Part shown: positions 49,843 to 62,577 of the stretch, one piece after another
How the letters are laid out: each line of letters starts with the position of its first letter
How positions within the stretch are numbered: position 1 is the stretch's first letter
Assembly (NCBI GenBank): GCA_000231825.2
Contig: JH720293.1
Span: 186,001-250,000 of the forward strand
DNA length: 64,000 nucleotides
Source of the DNA: Tetrahymena elliotti 4EA
Taxonomy: Eukaryota; Ciliophora; Oligohymenophorea; Hymenostomatida; Tetrahymenidae
Direction of reading: 5' to 3'
The notes under the pieces: model-generated
What the model was told of the DNA's origin: nothing
The model's input: only the letters and a program-made list of their open reading frames with translations
Databases searched by the model: none
Position numbers and translations under genes: made by a program

Positions 49843-50903
49843 AAAGAAGTATGACATAAAGATTGAATAGTTAATTATGAACAAAAAAATATAAATTTTA
49901 AGATAATCTATCACCTATCATATGTGAAAAAATAATAATAACATAAATCTAATAATAATTTTAGTAAAATTACCCTTAAATAAAACTGTATATAGTATTT
50001 AATTCTAATTGTTTATTCAATAAAATAAACCAACTACAACGAAAACTTTTGAAAAAAGAAATTATTTTCTTATTTTAAGCATTTTCTATTATGATTTAGT
50101 GAGAAGATTTGTTAAAAAAATTGAAAATATCTCAAAATAAAATAATTAGATAAAAATCAGTTAAAAGTAGATCTTTAAATTTTAAAAATAAACTTTTTAT
50201 TATTTTGATTTACTCAGGATTCACATCAAAAAATTAATTGAAAGATTGATTGATAAATTAATTGGGACATAAATTAAATTAGCTAATTTATAATAAACCG
50301 TTCTAATTATTAACTCACATTTTAAGATACTTCATGAATTTTTAATTAAATTCATTAATCAATCTTTCGCTCAGATAAAAATCATCTGGTTCAACTAAAT
50401 GTTCATGAATCTATCCCTTTTTATCTTTTTTCATACAAGACTCATTTCTTAAATTGAATTAAAAATTTTATCTAGAAAAATTCTATTATTTTTTATTTCT
50501 TCTTACTTGGAGAAATTTTTATAATATTATATTTTCAAAAATTGGCGAACATCCAAATAAAAATAGAGCCGTTTAAATTTTATTCTTAAATTAAGAAAAT
50601 TTAGAATGTTAATTATTAATTGCGCGAAAAATCATCCTCAGTTATCTCATATTTTATTATTTTTAAAAAATAAATTTTATATTTATAATTCATAAAATTG
50701 CAATGAATGGGAGACTCATTACTAATTTAGTGAATCACGAAAACGATCGAAATTATATCTTTAAATTTGCAAAAAAAGACTCGTTAAAAATTAAGAATAA
50801 TAATTAAGAAAATAAATTAATCAAAAAAAACAAGTAATTTTATTAATAACAAACAAATAGCTCTTTTGTCACTCAAAGTAAGCAAGCAAGGTAGTTAAAA
50901 ATA
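49843..50903. other. Intergenic, no gene seen
   Basis: About 1.1 kb of AT-rich spacer between two plus-strand genes. Only short frames; it probably holds the promoter of the zinc transporter near its right end. Confidence 0.5.
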
Positions 50904-52483
50904 ATGAGTTAAAGTCCTCAAGAGATCAAGAAGGAGTTTGAAAGAAAGCTCCTTGAAGACGAACCTAACTTCAAAAAATCATCTAAAATAGATGAAGAGA
51001 ATAAACCTTCTCAAAAAAAGTAGGCTAAAAAAAATAAATAAGTCTCAATATCTGAGAGCCGCGCTACTGATATTAGTATCAAGAGATCTTCTCATGATGA
51101 CGAAGAAGAAGAAGATGGGTCAGAAAGCGAAAATTCTTCTGCTCATCGTGAATCTGCAATTTATGATTTACCTGATGTTTCTCATGTCTCAAAGGGTGTC
51201 CTTTGCAAACTTTTTGTCGCTTCAGCTATTGCTTTAATATTCTTAATTGCTGAAGTAGTTGGTGGTATTATTAGTGGTTCCCTTGCTATTCTCAGTGATG
51301 CTGCTCATATGTTTTCAGATTTGAGTGGATTCTTCATTTCTATCATGTCTATTTGGATAGGAACTCGCCCTGCTTCAAAAAAACTCTCTTATGGTTACCA
51401 TAGAGCAGAAGTTATTGGAGCTTTAGGAAGTATAGTTTTAATTTGGGGTTTAACCATTGTACTTCTCTATGAAGCAACTGATCGTATCATCAACAAATCA
51501 ATGGTTACTGATCCATTCTTCATGTTAATCACTGCCGTATTTGGTTTAGTTTGCAACATCGGAATGGCAAAAGTTTTACATAGTGCTCCTGGTCATAGTC
51601 ATTCTCATGGAGGATGTAGCCACAGTCATGGGCCAAGTGACTCAAAGAACAAATCACAAGGTCATAATCACGATCATGACCATGATCACGACCACGATCA
51701 CGACCATGACCACGATCACGATCACGACCATGATCATGACCATGACCATGACCACGACCACGATCATGACCATGAACATAAACATGAAGAAAATAAAACT
51801 AAAAAATAGAAGAAGAGCAAGTCTAAAGCTCATAAGCATGACCATGACCACGATCATGATCACAACCACGATCACGACCATGACCATGGATAAAAAAATA
51901 AAAAAGTAAAATTTAAAATTTAAATATATTTATTCTAAAATTTATTCTATAAAAATAGAAAAATTTATCAAATATTAATGAACATGAAAATTATAATTTG
52001 AGAGCTGCAATGATCCATGTTATTGGTGATATTATTTAATCAATTGGTGTTGTAATAGCTGCTTTATTAATTTACTTTTATGCAAATACTGATGAATATG
52101 ATTACTGGCATTTAGCTGACCCTATTTGCACCTATTTGTTTTCCATTCTTGTCATGTTTACTACAGTTAAAATTGTTAAAGATTGCATCACTGTATTAAT
52201 GGAAGGAACTCCTTAAGATATAGAAATTAAAGATTTCAAAGATCAACTTTTAGCTATTGATAAGGTAGTTTAAATTCATGATTTACATATCTGGTCTTTG
52301 AGTATTGGTAAGCCATCAATGAGCGTTCACATTTTTGTTAATGGTGATAAAGAGTAAGTTTTACGTGAAGCTACTAAGATTTGCAGATAACATGGTATTT
52401 ACCACTCTACTATTCAAATCGAAGATTGGGAATCAAGAGAATTACCCAACTCAATTAGATGTCACCACAACATTCATTATTGA
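50904..52483 (+). CDS. Zinc transporter, cation diffusion facilitator (ZnT/SLC30) family
   Basis: Two exons (50904-51905, 51959-52483), 508 residues. CDF/ZnT proteins export Zn2+ from the cytosol into vesicles or out of the cell in exchange for H+. The acidic N-terminal ~90 residues are followed by TM1 (SAIALIFLIAEVVGG) and TM2 with the Zn-site motif SDAAHMFSDLSGF (His-x3-Asp, near residues 135-139). The family landmark GTRPASKKLSYGYHRAEVIGA, TM3 and TM4 come next. The loop before TM5 is a very long His-rich tract. TM5 carries AAMIHVIGDIIQSIG (second His-x3-Asp site), followed by TM6 and the cytosolic ferredoxin-like domain (VQIHDLHIWSLSIGKPSMSV). Overall it resembles vesicular ZnT2/3/4/8. 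The exon join is phase 0 and falls just after the second His-Asp block. Confidence 0.96.
51666..51893 (+). repeat. His-Asp dipeptide tract (about 17 plus 8 units) in the zinc transporter loop
   Basis: A 6-bp-periodic tract encodes about 17 consecutive His-Asp pairs (to about 51768), then HEHKHEENKTKK, a Lys-rich bridge, and a second block HDHDHDHDHNHDHDHDH to 51891. His codons alternate CAC/CAT and Asp codons GAC/GAT without a fixed order, so the peptide and not the DNA period appears to be conserved. It is a local GC-rich island in this AT-rich window. Confidence 0.9.
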
Positions 52484-53281
52484 TTAATAGAGAATTTAAT
52501 AAAAAAGCATTAAAAATATTTTAAATAATATTTAGAAGAGGCTTCTAAAACTCTAAAAAATAAATGGTTAAATAATAGACTATTTATTAATAATCTAAAA
52601 TAAAGTAATTAATTAAAAACCCATATACGAATCAATCAATCAATTATTCTTATATTTATTGTTGTATTTATTGCTAATTTATAATTATGTATAATTAATG
52701 TATTTCGCTTTAAATCATTATCTTTACCCTTTATTTCAAATTACATTTTATTATTATTTCATTATGATAATCATTTATGTACATTATTTTATATTTGTAT
52801 GAAGTTGTTCTATTATTTTTATATTTATTGCTAACGGTGTTGAGTATATTTGCTGTTAATGGTCATCTTTTCCTTTTTTCTCTGAATTAAGCCCAATTTA
52901 TTTAAAGTAGTTTTAAAACAAATTAAAAAAATATTGTTACTATTTAAGCATAAAACTTCCAATGTGTGGTGATAACTAAAACTTTATTTCAATATATTCA
53001 TTGGTTTAATAATTACTTAAATATTAAATTAAATTATTTATTTTCTCAAGATGATTATATTTTGATTTTAATTTTAATCAATTCTAATAAAATCTAATTT
53101 TAAATAAGAAAAAAAATAATTTATAAATCTAAAAAAAGTAATTATCTTTTTAAATTTAGATCATTTTTTGGGTTAATAATTCAATTCGAATGAGAAAAGA
53201 TAAATAAAATAAAATGATTAATTTTAAAGATTTTTTTTACACAAAAAATAAGAAAAACATAAATATTTAAAATTGTTTTTT
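52484..53281. other. Intergenic between convergent genes
   Basis: About 0.8 kb of AT-rich 3' flanks of the zinc transporter (+) and Vps52 (-). No feature recognised. Confidence 0.5.
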
Positions 53282-55638
53282 TCAAACACCATAAGAACTT
53301 TATATATCACTGTTAATTTCATTGTAATGAATAAGCGTAGCAGCTGCTTATGGATGGTTTTGCTAGCAGTAACGATAGAAAGTACCATAATACTAAATGA
53401 ATGTATTTAAAAAACGTTTGAGTATCTTTTTAAGGATTTGAGTTCCTTCAAAAATCTTTTCACATTCATGCTTAAATGTGTCTATACGTTTATTACGTGA
53501 GCTATTAAAGTCTCCACATATGGTTTTAACTAGACGTTCATGATCAGCTGGGTTTGATTAAGTTTATGAATAGTTTTTGGATTGAGAATCTTACATCTCT
53601 TCACCATTATTTTTATTGGCTGATAATTCTTTTTTGAGGTTTTAATTGATAAAATCTATCATATCACCAAAGAGATCTTTGAGGAATATATTTACAAATT
53701 CATTGATGTAGAATTATTATTCTTTTTCTATCTCTGTTATTTCCTTTTGGTATTCTTTCTTAGTTGGTATATTAGTAAATACCAAATCGTAAATCAGAAG
53801 AAGGTACTTACATCTATCAATTCCTCTGCCAATATCTTATGCATTCTTTTTGATCATATTAATAAAATCTTTACGAAGAATCTCAATACGTGTAAAAATC
53901 ATTTTATTGTCTTAGAAATATGAGTAAAGTCTATAAAATGATAATATTATATCTGCATAACGCTACACAATAGGTTTGAAGCTAAATTATTTTTCAAGTA
54001 GTTTGTATTACTTTAAATTTTTTTCTGAAATAGATTGGCGATGACCTTCAAATACTTTTTCAAAACGTGGCCAAACTAGCATGTTAATATAGTTAAAATA
54101 TTCTTGAAGAACTTATGATTGGGCATACATGTCAGAATATTCACGTTAGTAGGCTTCATTAATCAAGATGATCAGAATCATTCCATTACAGTCATAACTA
54201 TCGTTAAGCATAAATTATAAGAAATTGTATAAACTTTTGAAAGTTTGACTGAAGATTTCTTTGAAAATCTTTGAATTTTACTAATTTGTTAAGTTAAAAA
54301 ATTAGCTTGAAAAAGCGATTTCACTAACAACTGTGCTTAAGATTAATTTGCTCATGCTTCTGAATATTTACTCAATAGTAAAACGTTGATTTTCCTTAAT
54401 AGCTGAAGCATAAAATATAAAACCATCATTTAATCTTTCATTTTTTAAGATTAAATCTCTATCCATTAAATCAAAAATAGATTTATTTCTGTCAGGGTAT
54501 ACATCAACAAGCTTTCCTCCATTTTTTAAAGTAATGTATGTTCTCATATTAGAAGCATTATCAGATACTAGTGTATCAGATTTGTTGTACAGTTCAACCC
54601 ATAATTTTTGTAGCTCTTTGACATTCTTGTCGAATAGTTAAGAGTAAACCTTAGACATTACTTCAGCATATTTATTGCATAATTCTGCATAGATTTCCTC
54701 ATAATGACACTTCAAAAATTCAGTAAATACACGAAAATCCAAAAGGACATTCTTTTATTGAATCTCAATATTAGTAGTAGGCTTTTTGAGAATGTCTATT
54801 TTATCAAGTAAAAATTATCTTACTCTACCACAAGCTTTATTCTTTAGTTTATTTAATTCAGGCTCTATTTAAATTAATTTAAAATATTATTACAATTATA
54901 AAAATTATTTAGAGATGTTAAATAAAATGGGTTTTAATTTAATTATATTTACCTAATTCCTTTACTACTGAGGCATCTGGTAATTTTGTGTTTTGAAGAT
55001 ACTCTAACTTTTAGCATAGGACCTTAATATGTTAAACATAAGCTTAGTCAATAGGTGCTGAATTGATTGCATCAATTAATTTAGGGTCTAAGACAGCTGA
55101 ATCCATGAAGGTATTCATCAATTTTTAAAGATTTTTACGGTTTGTAAGAGAAATATTCATTTTAAGTGATTTATCTTATAAAACAGTCATTTAGCTCTTA
55201 ATTTCATTTAAATGATCTCTAAAATTTTCTAAGACTTTTTCTAATTCTGACAAAATTGAATCACTTTTATCTATTTCAACATCTAAGTCTTTCATTTCAT
55301 TTTCTACTTTTAAGTAATCATAAGCTGCTTCACTTTCTAATGTTTCAAGCTCATCAACTACCTAAAATATTTTAAAGTTTTGTTTTAAAAATTTGCATTT
55401 AAAGGAGTGAATTTTATCTGATAGGACATGAAAAATTATCATATCATTATCTTCTTGTAAAATTTTGTAAATATTTTACATTTTCGCACATATTTCTGAG
55501 GTCTATATTTGCAAAATTTTGTTCGCCTTCTGCCAGCTTATATTTTGAATGAATGTAGCGCTAAGTTATAGGATCAAGTGTAGCATCTGAAAAAAGACTA
55601 CTCTTGTTCTTTTTATCTTCTTAATTCTAATTATCCAT
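53282..55638 (-). CDS. VPS52: Vps52, subunit of the GARP/EARP tethering complexes
   Basis: Three exons (55638-55480, 55361-54953, 54864-53282), 716 residues, similar in length to Vps52 elsewhere. The protein tethers endosome-derived vesicles at the trans-Golgi network (GARP) or recycling endosomes (EARP) with Vps51/53/54 or their relatives. The family core lies in the second exon: coiled coil ESEAAYDYLKVENEMKDLDV then SDSILSELEKVLENF, LQDKSLKMNISLTNRKNLQK, and DPKLIDAINSAPID. Later conserved stretches include RVRQFLLDKIDILKKPTTNI, QQKNVLLDFRVFTEFLKCH, YVELYNKS-like and RFTIEQIFRSMSKL helices, and the C-terminal helical bundle. No membrane span, as expected. Phases agree at both introns. Family identification is strong; complex membership follows from the family. 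Confidence 0.93.
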
Positions 55639-56243
55639 TTTTAATGCTTGGTTAACTATCTTTAATCTGATTTCTTTCTAATTTAATTATTCCAAATTAG
55701 ATTTTATTAATTAACAATACAACTAAAAAATATCTCAGGGTTGATGTGATTAAATAAAATTGAATTTGAAAAAAAGTCAATAAGACTTGATTAAATGTCA
55801 AGCAAGTGGAAATTTAATTATCTTAAAATAGATTAAGAGGACTTATATGAGTGAGTGTTGAGGTAAACTAAAATAAATTTTACATAAAAATTAAATGAAA
55901 GCACCTTTTTTTACATTTTAAAAGCAAAAAATCTGATATATTTGGGTTAAACATTTTTCTCATTTATTTTAAATAATTTTTTATTGACAAATTTAATATT
56001 TGAAAAAATATTTTAATTTAAAAATAATGAAAGCAAAAATGTAGTTTAAATTATTCTTTAAATTTTATTGGTCAAAAATTAAGTAAGTTGATATTATTTT
56101 TATTCTGTTGATTATTGTTAATAGTTAATAATAAAGATTTTTTTTTGATTAAAATTATACATAAAATTTATGAATTAAAATTTTTATCTGTAAGTTCATT
56201 AATAAATAGAAGTTATCAAATAATAATAATATTTATTTAGGAG
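55639..56243. other. Divergent promoter region
   Basis: About 0.6 kb, AT-rich, between Vps52 (-) and the Gln/Asn-rich gene (+). It presumably holds both promoters. Confidence 0.5.
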
Positions 56244-59200
56244 ATGAGCATTAATGAAAGTTAGCAAACTTTACCACTAAGCAATTCTATAAATCTCAAT
56301 TTTGGTTAGCTTTAGCATATCAAAATTGCATAAAATCCAACTCCTGAAATAGGTGATTACGATGATGTATTTCAAAAAAAGTAGTAACCTTAGGAATTGT
56401 CTGCGAGTAATTAGAAATACTTAAATTAGTTAGAATAGCTAAAAATTTAGGAATAAAAATAATAGAGAAATACACCTGAAATAGAGAATAACTTGTTGAA
56501 TTCATAAAAAGATAAAAGGATAGATTACCAAGATTTTAAAACAAACTTAGAATTAAACTAGGGTTCTTTTAATCCATCTTTAATTTAAAAGAATTTACCT
56601 TTTAATACTCCAATATTTTAATCTGATAGGGAGACCCCTTATTCGAATTTTCTTTCAAGCTAGCAAAATCACAACTCTAATAGCTTAATTCCACAAATTC
56701 AGCTGATAAAAAATAATTAGCAAGCAGAGCAAGAAGATAGATTTATGTCAAGCTCACCATTACAAGAGATACAAAGCTTTTATTTGAATCATAATAATAA
56801 CAATGATTTAGCTTCTCCTAGTTAGCAGTAATAATAGCAAACATTTGAAGAGCGCATTAACAATATTTAAGAATAGAAAAACTCTTAATTTTATTAGCAA
56901 AATTAAATTCAGCAAGAGTAAAGTAATTTTATAAGCAATTTATCTTAATCAAATTAAGCTTAGAATTTTGATACAGATAATGAAAGCAAGTACAATCAAT
57001 TATTTAACAACACCAATCAATAATAATAGCTATACTAAAAAAATTAATTACAAATGGGTATTTTGAAAGGATAATAAAATAATGAGCAGCACATTTCTGA
57101 AAAAGAAGATTATGGAAACATATTATAAAGACTTGAGAGGGAAGAAATATTTGAATAAAAAATTGAAAACTTGAAGAATTAAAAGCAAAAAAGTGGAATT
57201 AGTTTTTAATAAAGTAACCTGAAGTAAAATAGCTAGAAAATATATGATACAGGGATAGGAGCAAAGGAATTTGATGAAATAGATATGTTAGTTTAAAGAG
57301 AAAATTTTGAAAATTAATTGATAGAATTAAATGAAGAGTCAGATAATCTTTATAACGAAGCTTTATAATATGTGAATATAACAAAACTTAAAGATTAAGA
57401 AATGGATAAAGAGTTGATTAGATAGAAGAAAGAATTAGAAGAGTTTAAAAGAAGAATTAATGAAATGAAATCTACTGAACTAACAAATGGAAATGCTGAT
57501 GGACATGATAACATCATGTTAAAAAAAATAGATCTCTAAAAGCTACTATTTAAAATTGAAGACCTTAAATTCTAAATTCATAGTTAGTCAAGAAGCCAAA
57601 GTCCTGTAAAAAAATCAGCTGGAATTATGCACTCTCAAAACAGAAGTTATTTTTAGAACCCAGATGAAAAAATAAAAAAGAAAGTTTAAATGAACCTTTC
57701 ATAGTCATAGGCTTTACTAAATTTTATGAATGGTAAAAACTATTTATCACCTAAGAATTACCTTGAAGTTACAGATAGATTAATTGGTAAATAGCCAGCT
57801 TAATAAAACTATAATTAAACCCCACCTCGTTATGGATTGAAGCCTACCAAAATAGGTTCAGCTTCTAATACTAAATCTTAGCAAAATTACAATAACTCAG
57901 TTAGCTCTACATAATCTCATAATTATAATAAAAATTTGGCAATAAAATCAGATTAAAAAGATTATAGCTTAGATAGATCATCAAATAGAATTATCAGTAA
58001 CTTTAATAACTAATTAAGACTAAGCTAATAAAATGACACATAACAAAACATATTTTCTGATTAAAATATTCCAAACTCACAATATAAATTTGAAAACACT
58101 CCAAAGAAAAATTCTATTTAATAAATGATCTAATAAACTTTCCAAAATATAGAACCATAGAATAACTAAACATTTAATGAATAAAATCAATCTAACAAAT
58201 ATTCAAATAATAAAAATTATGCAAACGGTTTCTTTAAAAATAGTCCTATGAATAGGAATTCTATTAATTAACCTTTTATGCAAAGTCCAATGTCAACTTA
58301 AAGCTTAAGTACTCAAGGAAAAAATGTTTAATTTAATGGAGGTAGCAGATTTGAAAACTTAGAAAATAACATCTTTCTTGTTCAAAGTAAAACAGTAAAC
58401 TCACCTATTATATCGCTAATAGGAAAAGACAGATTAATTGTTGCAAGACCTTTCAAAGGTACTCTACAAAAAACTGGATCAAGTAGAGTCATAACTGATG
58501 GAGAAACATATACTTTTGAAAAAATTTACTTGGTAGTTAGCTAAATAACAAAAAATCTTAAATCAGAAATTTTAGTGAGAAATGCTTTGGATAATCATTT
58601 TAAAAATATTTTCATTATAGGAACGAAGAACTCTTAAAAAAAGTTAATCTAGCTTGAAATCCTTTAATTGCTTTAAGAAACTTTCAGAACAAAAATACTA
58701 ACTATAATTTAAAACAACTATTCTTGCAGAGTTAAACTGAGATACAACGAAAACGTTTTTGAAAGCTAAACATCTGTTTCAAAGCTCCCATTATCCAACC
58801 CATCCTTTCCTTAATCATAGTCATAAAATTAAGATAAATCATACCCAATTGTAGATGATATTACAATAGAATTCAATTCCTTAGATGCAAACATTCAAGA
58901 TAAAATAATAATTTTAAATGGAACCGTACAGAGAATAGCATAATTAATAATAGACAATAATAAGATAAAAATTCCTTAAAATAAATAATTACAATAGTCA
59001 CAAGCTTTTTAGAATTTGTTAAGATCAAAAGTGAGAACTATCAAACTTTCTTTAGTTGTATTTAGCCACTCTGGTATTGAATGCAAGTAGAGTTATAGAG
59101 TTTCTACTACAAATCATATTATAGACCCAGATCGTAGAACCCCATTTTAAATTTTCAAAGATTCTTTTCATGTAAACTCCTCTTAGCAAAATGCAAATTA

Positions 59201-59447
59201 ATAACCTCCCACCTTCAGGTCTTTCTTAGCAAGTACTAACACTCAGTCGCAATAATAACAATAATAGAACAATAACAATGTTTAGAGCACTCTTGGATTT
59301 AAGGAAAATAAAATTCTGAGTGATGAAAATCTAGTAATATTTTCATGTGCTCCAATATTAAAATATTTTGAATAATCAAGAGCACTTTTTAAAAGTGCAA
59401 ATGCATTTGAAAAATAATGTCGTAAATTAAACAAACAATAAAAGTGA
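56244..59447 (+). CDS. Intronless 1,067-residue Gln/Asn-rich coiled-coil protein with a C-terminal folded domain
   Basis: Single frame from ATG 56244 to TGA 59445-59447, with well over a hundred TAA/TAG glutamines. Residues 1 to about 290 are Gln/Asn/Ser/Pro-rich and look disordered. Residues about 290-460 form coiled coils (ILQRLEREEIFEQKIENLKN, KELEEFKRRINEMKSTE). Residues about 460-710 are Ser/Asn/Tyr-rich again. From about residue 711 the composition turns balanced, with strands (NNIFLVQSKTVNSPIISLIG, DRLIVARPFKGTL, TYTFEKIYLVV, DNHFKNIFIIGTKN) followed by a second beta-rich stretch (VDDITIEFNSLDANIQ, SYRVSTTN). I recognise no family. The order suggests a cytoskeletal or basal-body scaffold, but that is a guess. 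A 3.2-kb intronless frame contrasts with the intron-rich neighbours. Confidence 0.82.
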
Positions 59448-59966
59448 TTGTATATAAAATTAAAAATAAATTAATATTTAGGTTGTACATAACACTTCAC
59501 TATGTTAAAATATATTATCATTTGTTCAGAATTTTAATATTATTCAGGCTTCATTTTTAATTTTTTAGTTTTTTAGAAGAAAGAAAATATTAGCTTGACT
59601 TATGTAATTTCATTTTCATTTTATGAGAAAAACAATGTGCCAAATTAATTGAAGTAAAAAAAGATTTGATAAAAATTAAAAATTAATTTTGGATCGCTGT
59701 TGAATTCATTTTTATAACACTTTAAGTAAATATAGTCTTTTTTATCATATTATTTATGCTTCAATTTAAGATCTGTTTGCTTAGATAGATATTTATACCT
59801 TGAAATGTATTGTTTATTTTAGTTTTTTTGGGATAAAATAAAAGAGAAATTGAGCAGATTCTTATTTTAAATGTACAAAATTAAAAATAAATTAAAATGA
59901 TTGTATATAAAAGTCCACAATAATGATACAACTAATTTTTTTGGTTATTATTATATTTTTTTAAAT
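59448..59966. other. Intergenic between convergent genes
   Basis: About 0.5 kb of AT-rich 3' flanks of the Gln/Asn-rich gene (+) and the CCR4-type nuclease (-). No gene seen. Confidence 0.5.
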
Positions 59967-61855
59967 TCATTTATTTAAATCAAAAGATGCTACTATAGGA
60001 AAGTGATCACTTGGGTGGTTTTTATTTGGAAATGCTTTAAACTTATTTACATATTGGTAATCATGCTATTAAAGAATTTATTTTAGTTATTTTTAAGAAC
60101 TAGGCTCTGCAAATTTATACCTTTTTATTTTAAGAATGAATAAAAATAACATAAAAATATAATTTATTTACCATATGAAATCACATTGCATATAACCCTT
60201 TTTGGTTAAGTGAGATAAGCCATACTCAAAAGTCAAATTATCTTTTTTAGAGATTTTTGATATCAGATTATTTAATAAACTTTTTTTACTATTTGGGAAT
60301 TTAAGATTGTATTATTTGTACATTTCAGCATATGCACTTTTCAAACAAATATCTGAAACTATTGCATTTTTATTTTTAACAATTTCATTTTTATTAAATA
60401 TCACATTGAAATTTTAATTCTGTTTATCAAACTTTACTTCTAACCCAATTAGTGATTAGAAATATGGAATTTATTCTTTTGATGTTTTATGATTATTAAA
60501 AAATTGATATCTCATTGTAGTATTTTAAAAGTGTGAGTCTATAGATTTTTCATTTTTTTCAAATGTGTAAGCAATATCTTAATTAGAAACCTTCAATAAT
60601 AAAATATTTAAACATTTATTTTTATAGAATATATATTACTTCATGAAGGGGAAGACTGTCAAAGTTGATAGTTTATTGTGTAAAAAAAGAATAGAGTGCA
60701 CTGTTAGGTATGAAATTAAAATCTCCACATAAAAATACATCTATATTTTTATCACCTAATAAGATAGGAATATTATTTTAATTTTAAATGTTTGCTAAGA
60801 ATAAAAATAATAGTACTTTCAGCTTCAAGAATAGATTTTATTGCCGATGTTATTAATTTTGCTTAACCTAGCTTAACTAAGCCCATCTAGGGTGAATAAA
60901 TGAAATGTGTATTTCCTATTAAGATATATTAATTAGGGTTCTTTTTATCTTTCAAAAGAGTAAATAAACAGATATTTTAGCAGTTAATCCAATTCAATTC
61001 ATTAAAAGTGCTACTAGACTAATCTAAATCAAGCTTTACTGAATATAATTCTTCATATCTAAAAATATCACAAATTTAATTATTAAAGGAAAGTCCAAAT
61101 TTTTATAATATGTTAAATTTGATCAATCAAAAGTTTAATTTAAATACTCTTCTCTCTTAAAAATGGTTGTGCATCCATCTTTTTTAGATTTTCCTTTTAG
61201 TCTATGAATAACCTTTTTATAATAATAAGTATAAATTAATTCAAAAATAAAGCTAATCTATTGAAGTATTATTAATGATTTCAATAAAAGCTTTTATTAC
61301 TGATACATCAAAAATCTCTCTCAGCTTGTCATTCAAGTCATATAAAGTATCCTTTTAGTTTAAATAAAATATTATATTCTCTTGTAAGTAATATGTTTTT
61401 AGTAATATCCAAAGATTTTAACAAATTACTAGCTATGTTTCTTGCAAGCAAAGAATAGTAGGATTCACAAATTTTATTTCTCTATTACAAAAATTTATTT
61501 TAAATAAAGAGTAAAAACGAAGAAAAAAATGTTTTTATCATTCATTTTGTATTAAACTTTGATTTAAAAGTGTTGAGAGAAAGAATAAATATAGTTACTT
61601 TATTAACAAATCTAATCTAGAATGCCAGTCTAGATCTTATTTTGTGCAATCGGGATACAGATTAGCATAAGTGTAGCAAGGAGCTAATACGTTATACTGC
61701 ATAATTCTTAGCTCCTTAGTTTAAGAATTATTATTCTTTTCTTCTTATTCTAGGTGAAGCCATTTTCTTTATGAGCAGGAGATTTGTTCCTCAGAGAAAT
61801 AGTAATTAAGAGTAGTAAATAGCTTTTTAGAAATATTACTATATATTTTCATCAT
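59967..61855 (-). CDS. CCR4/nocturnin-type nuclease (endonuclease/exonuclease/phosphatase fold)
   Basis: Multi-exon gene. Fixed points: first exon 61855-61599, intron 61482-61598, stop TGA 59967-59969. CCR4-type enzymes shorten mRNA poly(A) tails or cleave related phosphodiester substrates. The fold's motifs occur in order: MQYNVLAPCYTYANLYPD, PTILCLQETQL (metal-binding Glu), SKKDGCTTIFKREEYEELY, NQYILIGNTHFIYSP (Asn-x-His), FLCGDFNFIPNSALYSF (Asp-x-Asn) and the terminal HPSDHFPIVASFDL (Ser-Asp-His). All metal and catalytic positions are kept, so it should be active. Several internal introns are inferred. The start used is MMKIYSNISKK; a further 5' exon ending DAYTREILDLLIENFL (about 61999-61925) would join in phase 0, so the true N-terminus may be longer. 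A leucine-rich repeat region, as in CCR4 proper, was not seen. Confidence 0.87.
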
Positions 61856-62577
61856 ATTTAGCTTATTTTCTTAATTAATTAAAATATTAGAAATATGTTA
61901 AGATATTTATTTAGATCAAAAATGTTATAATTACCAAGAAATTTTCTATTAACAAATCTAGTATTTCTCTTGTGTAAGCATCCTGTTAAAAATTAATTTT
62001 TTAATAAATATTTTATTTTCGAAATAGGAATATCTTTTTAGTACAAAAAATCAATGGATTCCAAATTTTTATTTATTCATAAATTTATGATGTAATTAAC
62101 TATGTTTAAGAAAATTAAAAGAAATTTAACATTCTAAATTTAAATTAAAATATTTCACATTAGTTTAAATTCAAAGAAATAAAATGTTTCTCATAATAAA
62201 ATAGAAAATGAGTAGATATAACATACAAAAGTTAAAAAAGTAATTTCATTTTTAAATCTAACTCAATTAGAAGCATATAATTTTATTTTACGGCTATTTT
62301 TTTATCATCATAAATCTTAAGAGGAATAATTGCAAATGAATAAATATATTAAAGAAAAACACTGCTTGCTTGTATGATTTCATATGAATGTGAATGAATT
62401 AAAAGAAAATATGAAGGAAGCTCATTTAATTTGGATACTATTTTGATAATTAATTATAATCAATATAATATCTTCTCCTTTTAATTTAGTACAATAAGAA
62501 CAAGAAAGAGAGAAAAATATCAATAGAAAGAAAAAGAAAAAAGAGGAAAGCATAAGAAATATCCATATCAATTTCAA
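61856..62577. other. Divergent promoter region, with a possible 5' exon of the nuclease
   Basis: About 0.7 kb between the nuclease (-) and ribosomal protein uL4m (+). Near 61925-61999 on the minus strand a helix-like reading frame preceded by an AACAG acceptor may be an upstream coding exon of the nuclease. The rest is AT-rich with no feature. Confidence 0.4.

Noticed and set aside
51583..51909. ORFs in the other frame and on the other strand of the His-Asp tract
   Set aside because: They are shadows of the 6-bp repeat inside the zinc transporter, giving only Thr/Met/Ile or Val/Met low complexity.
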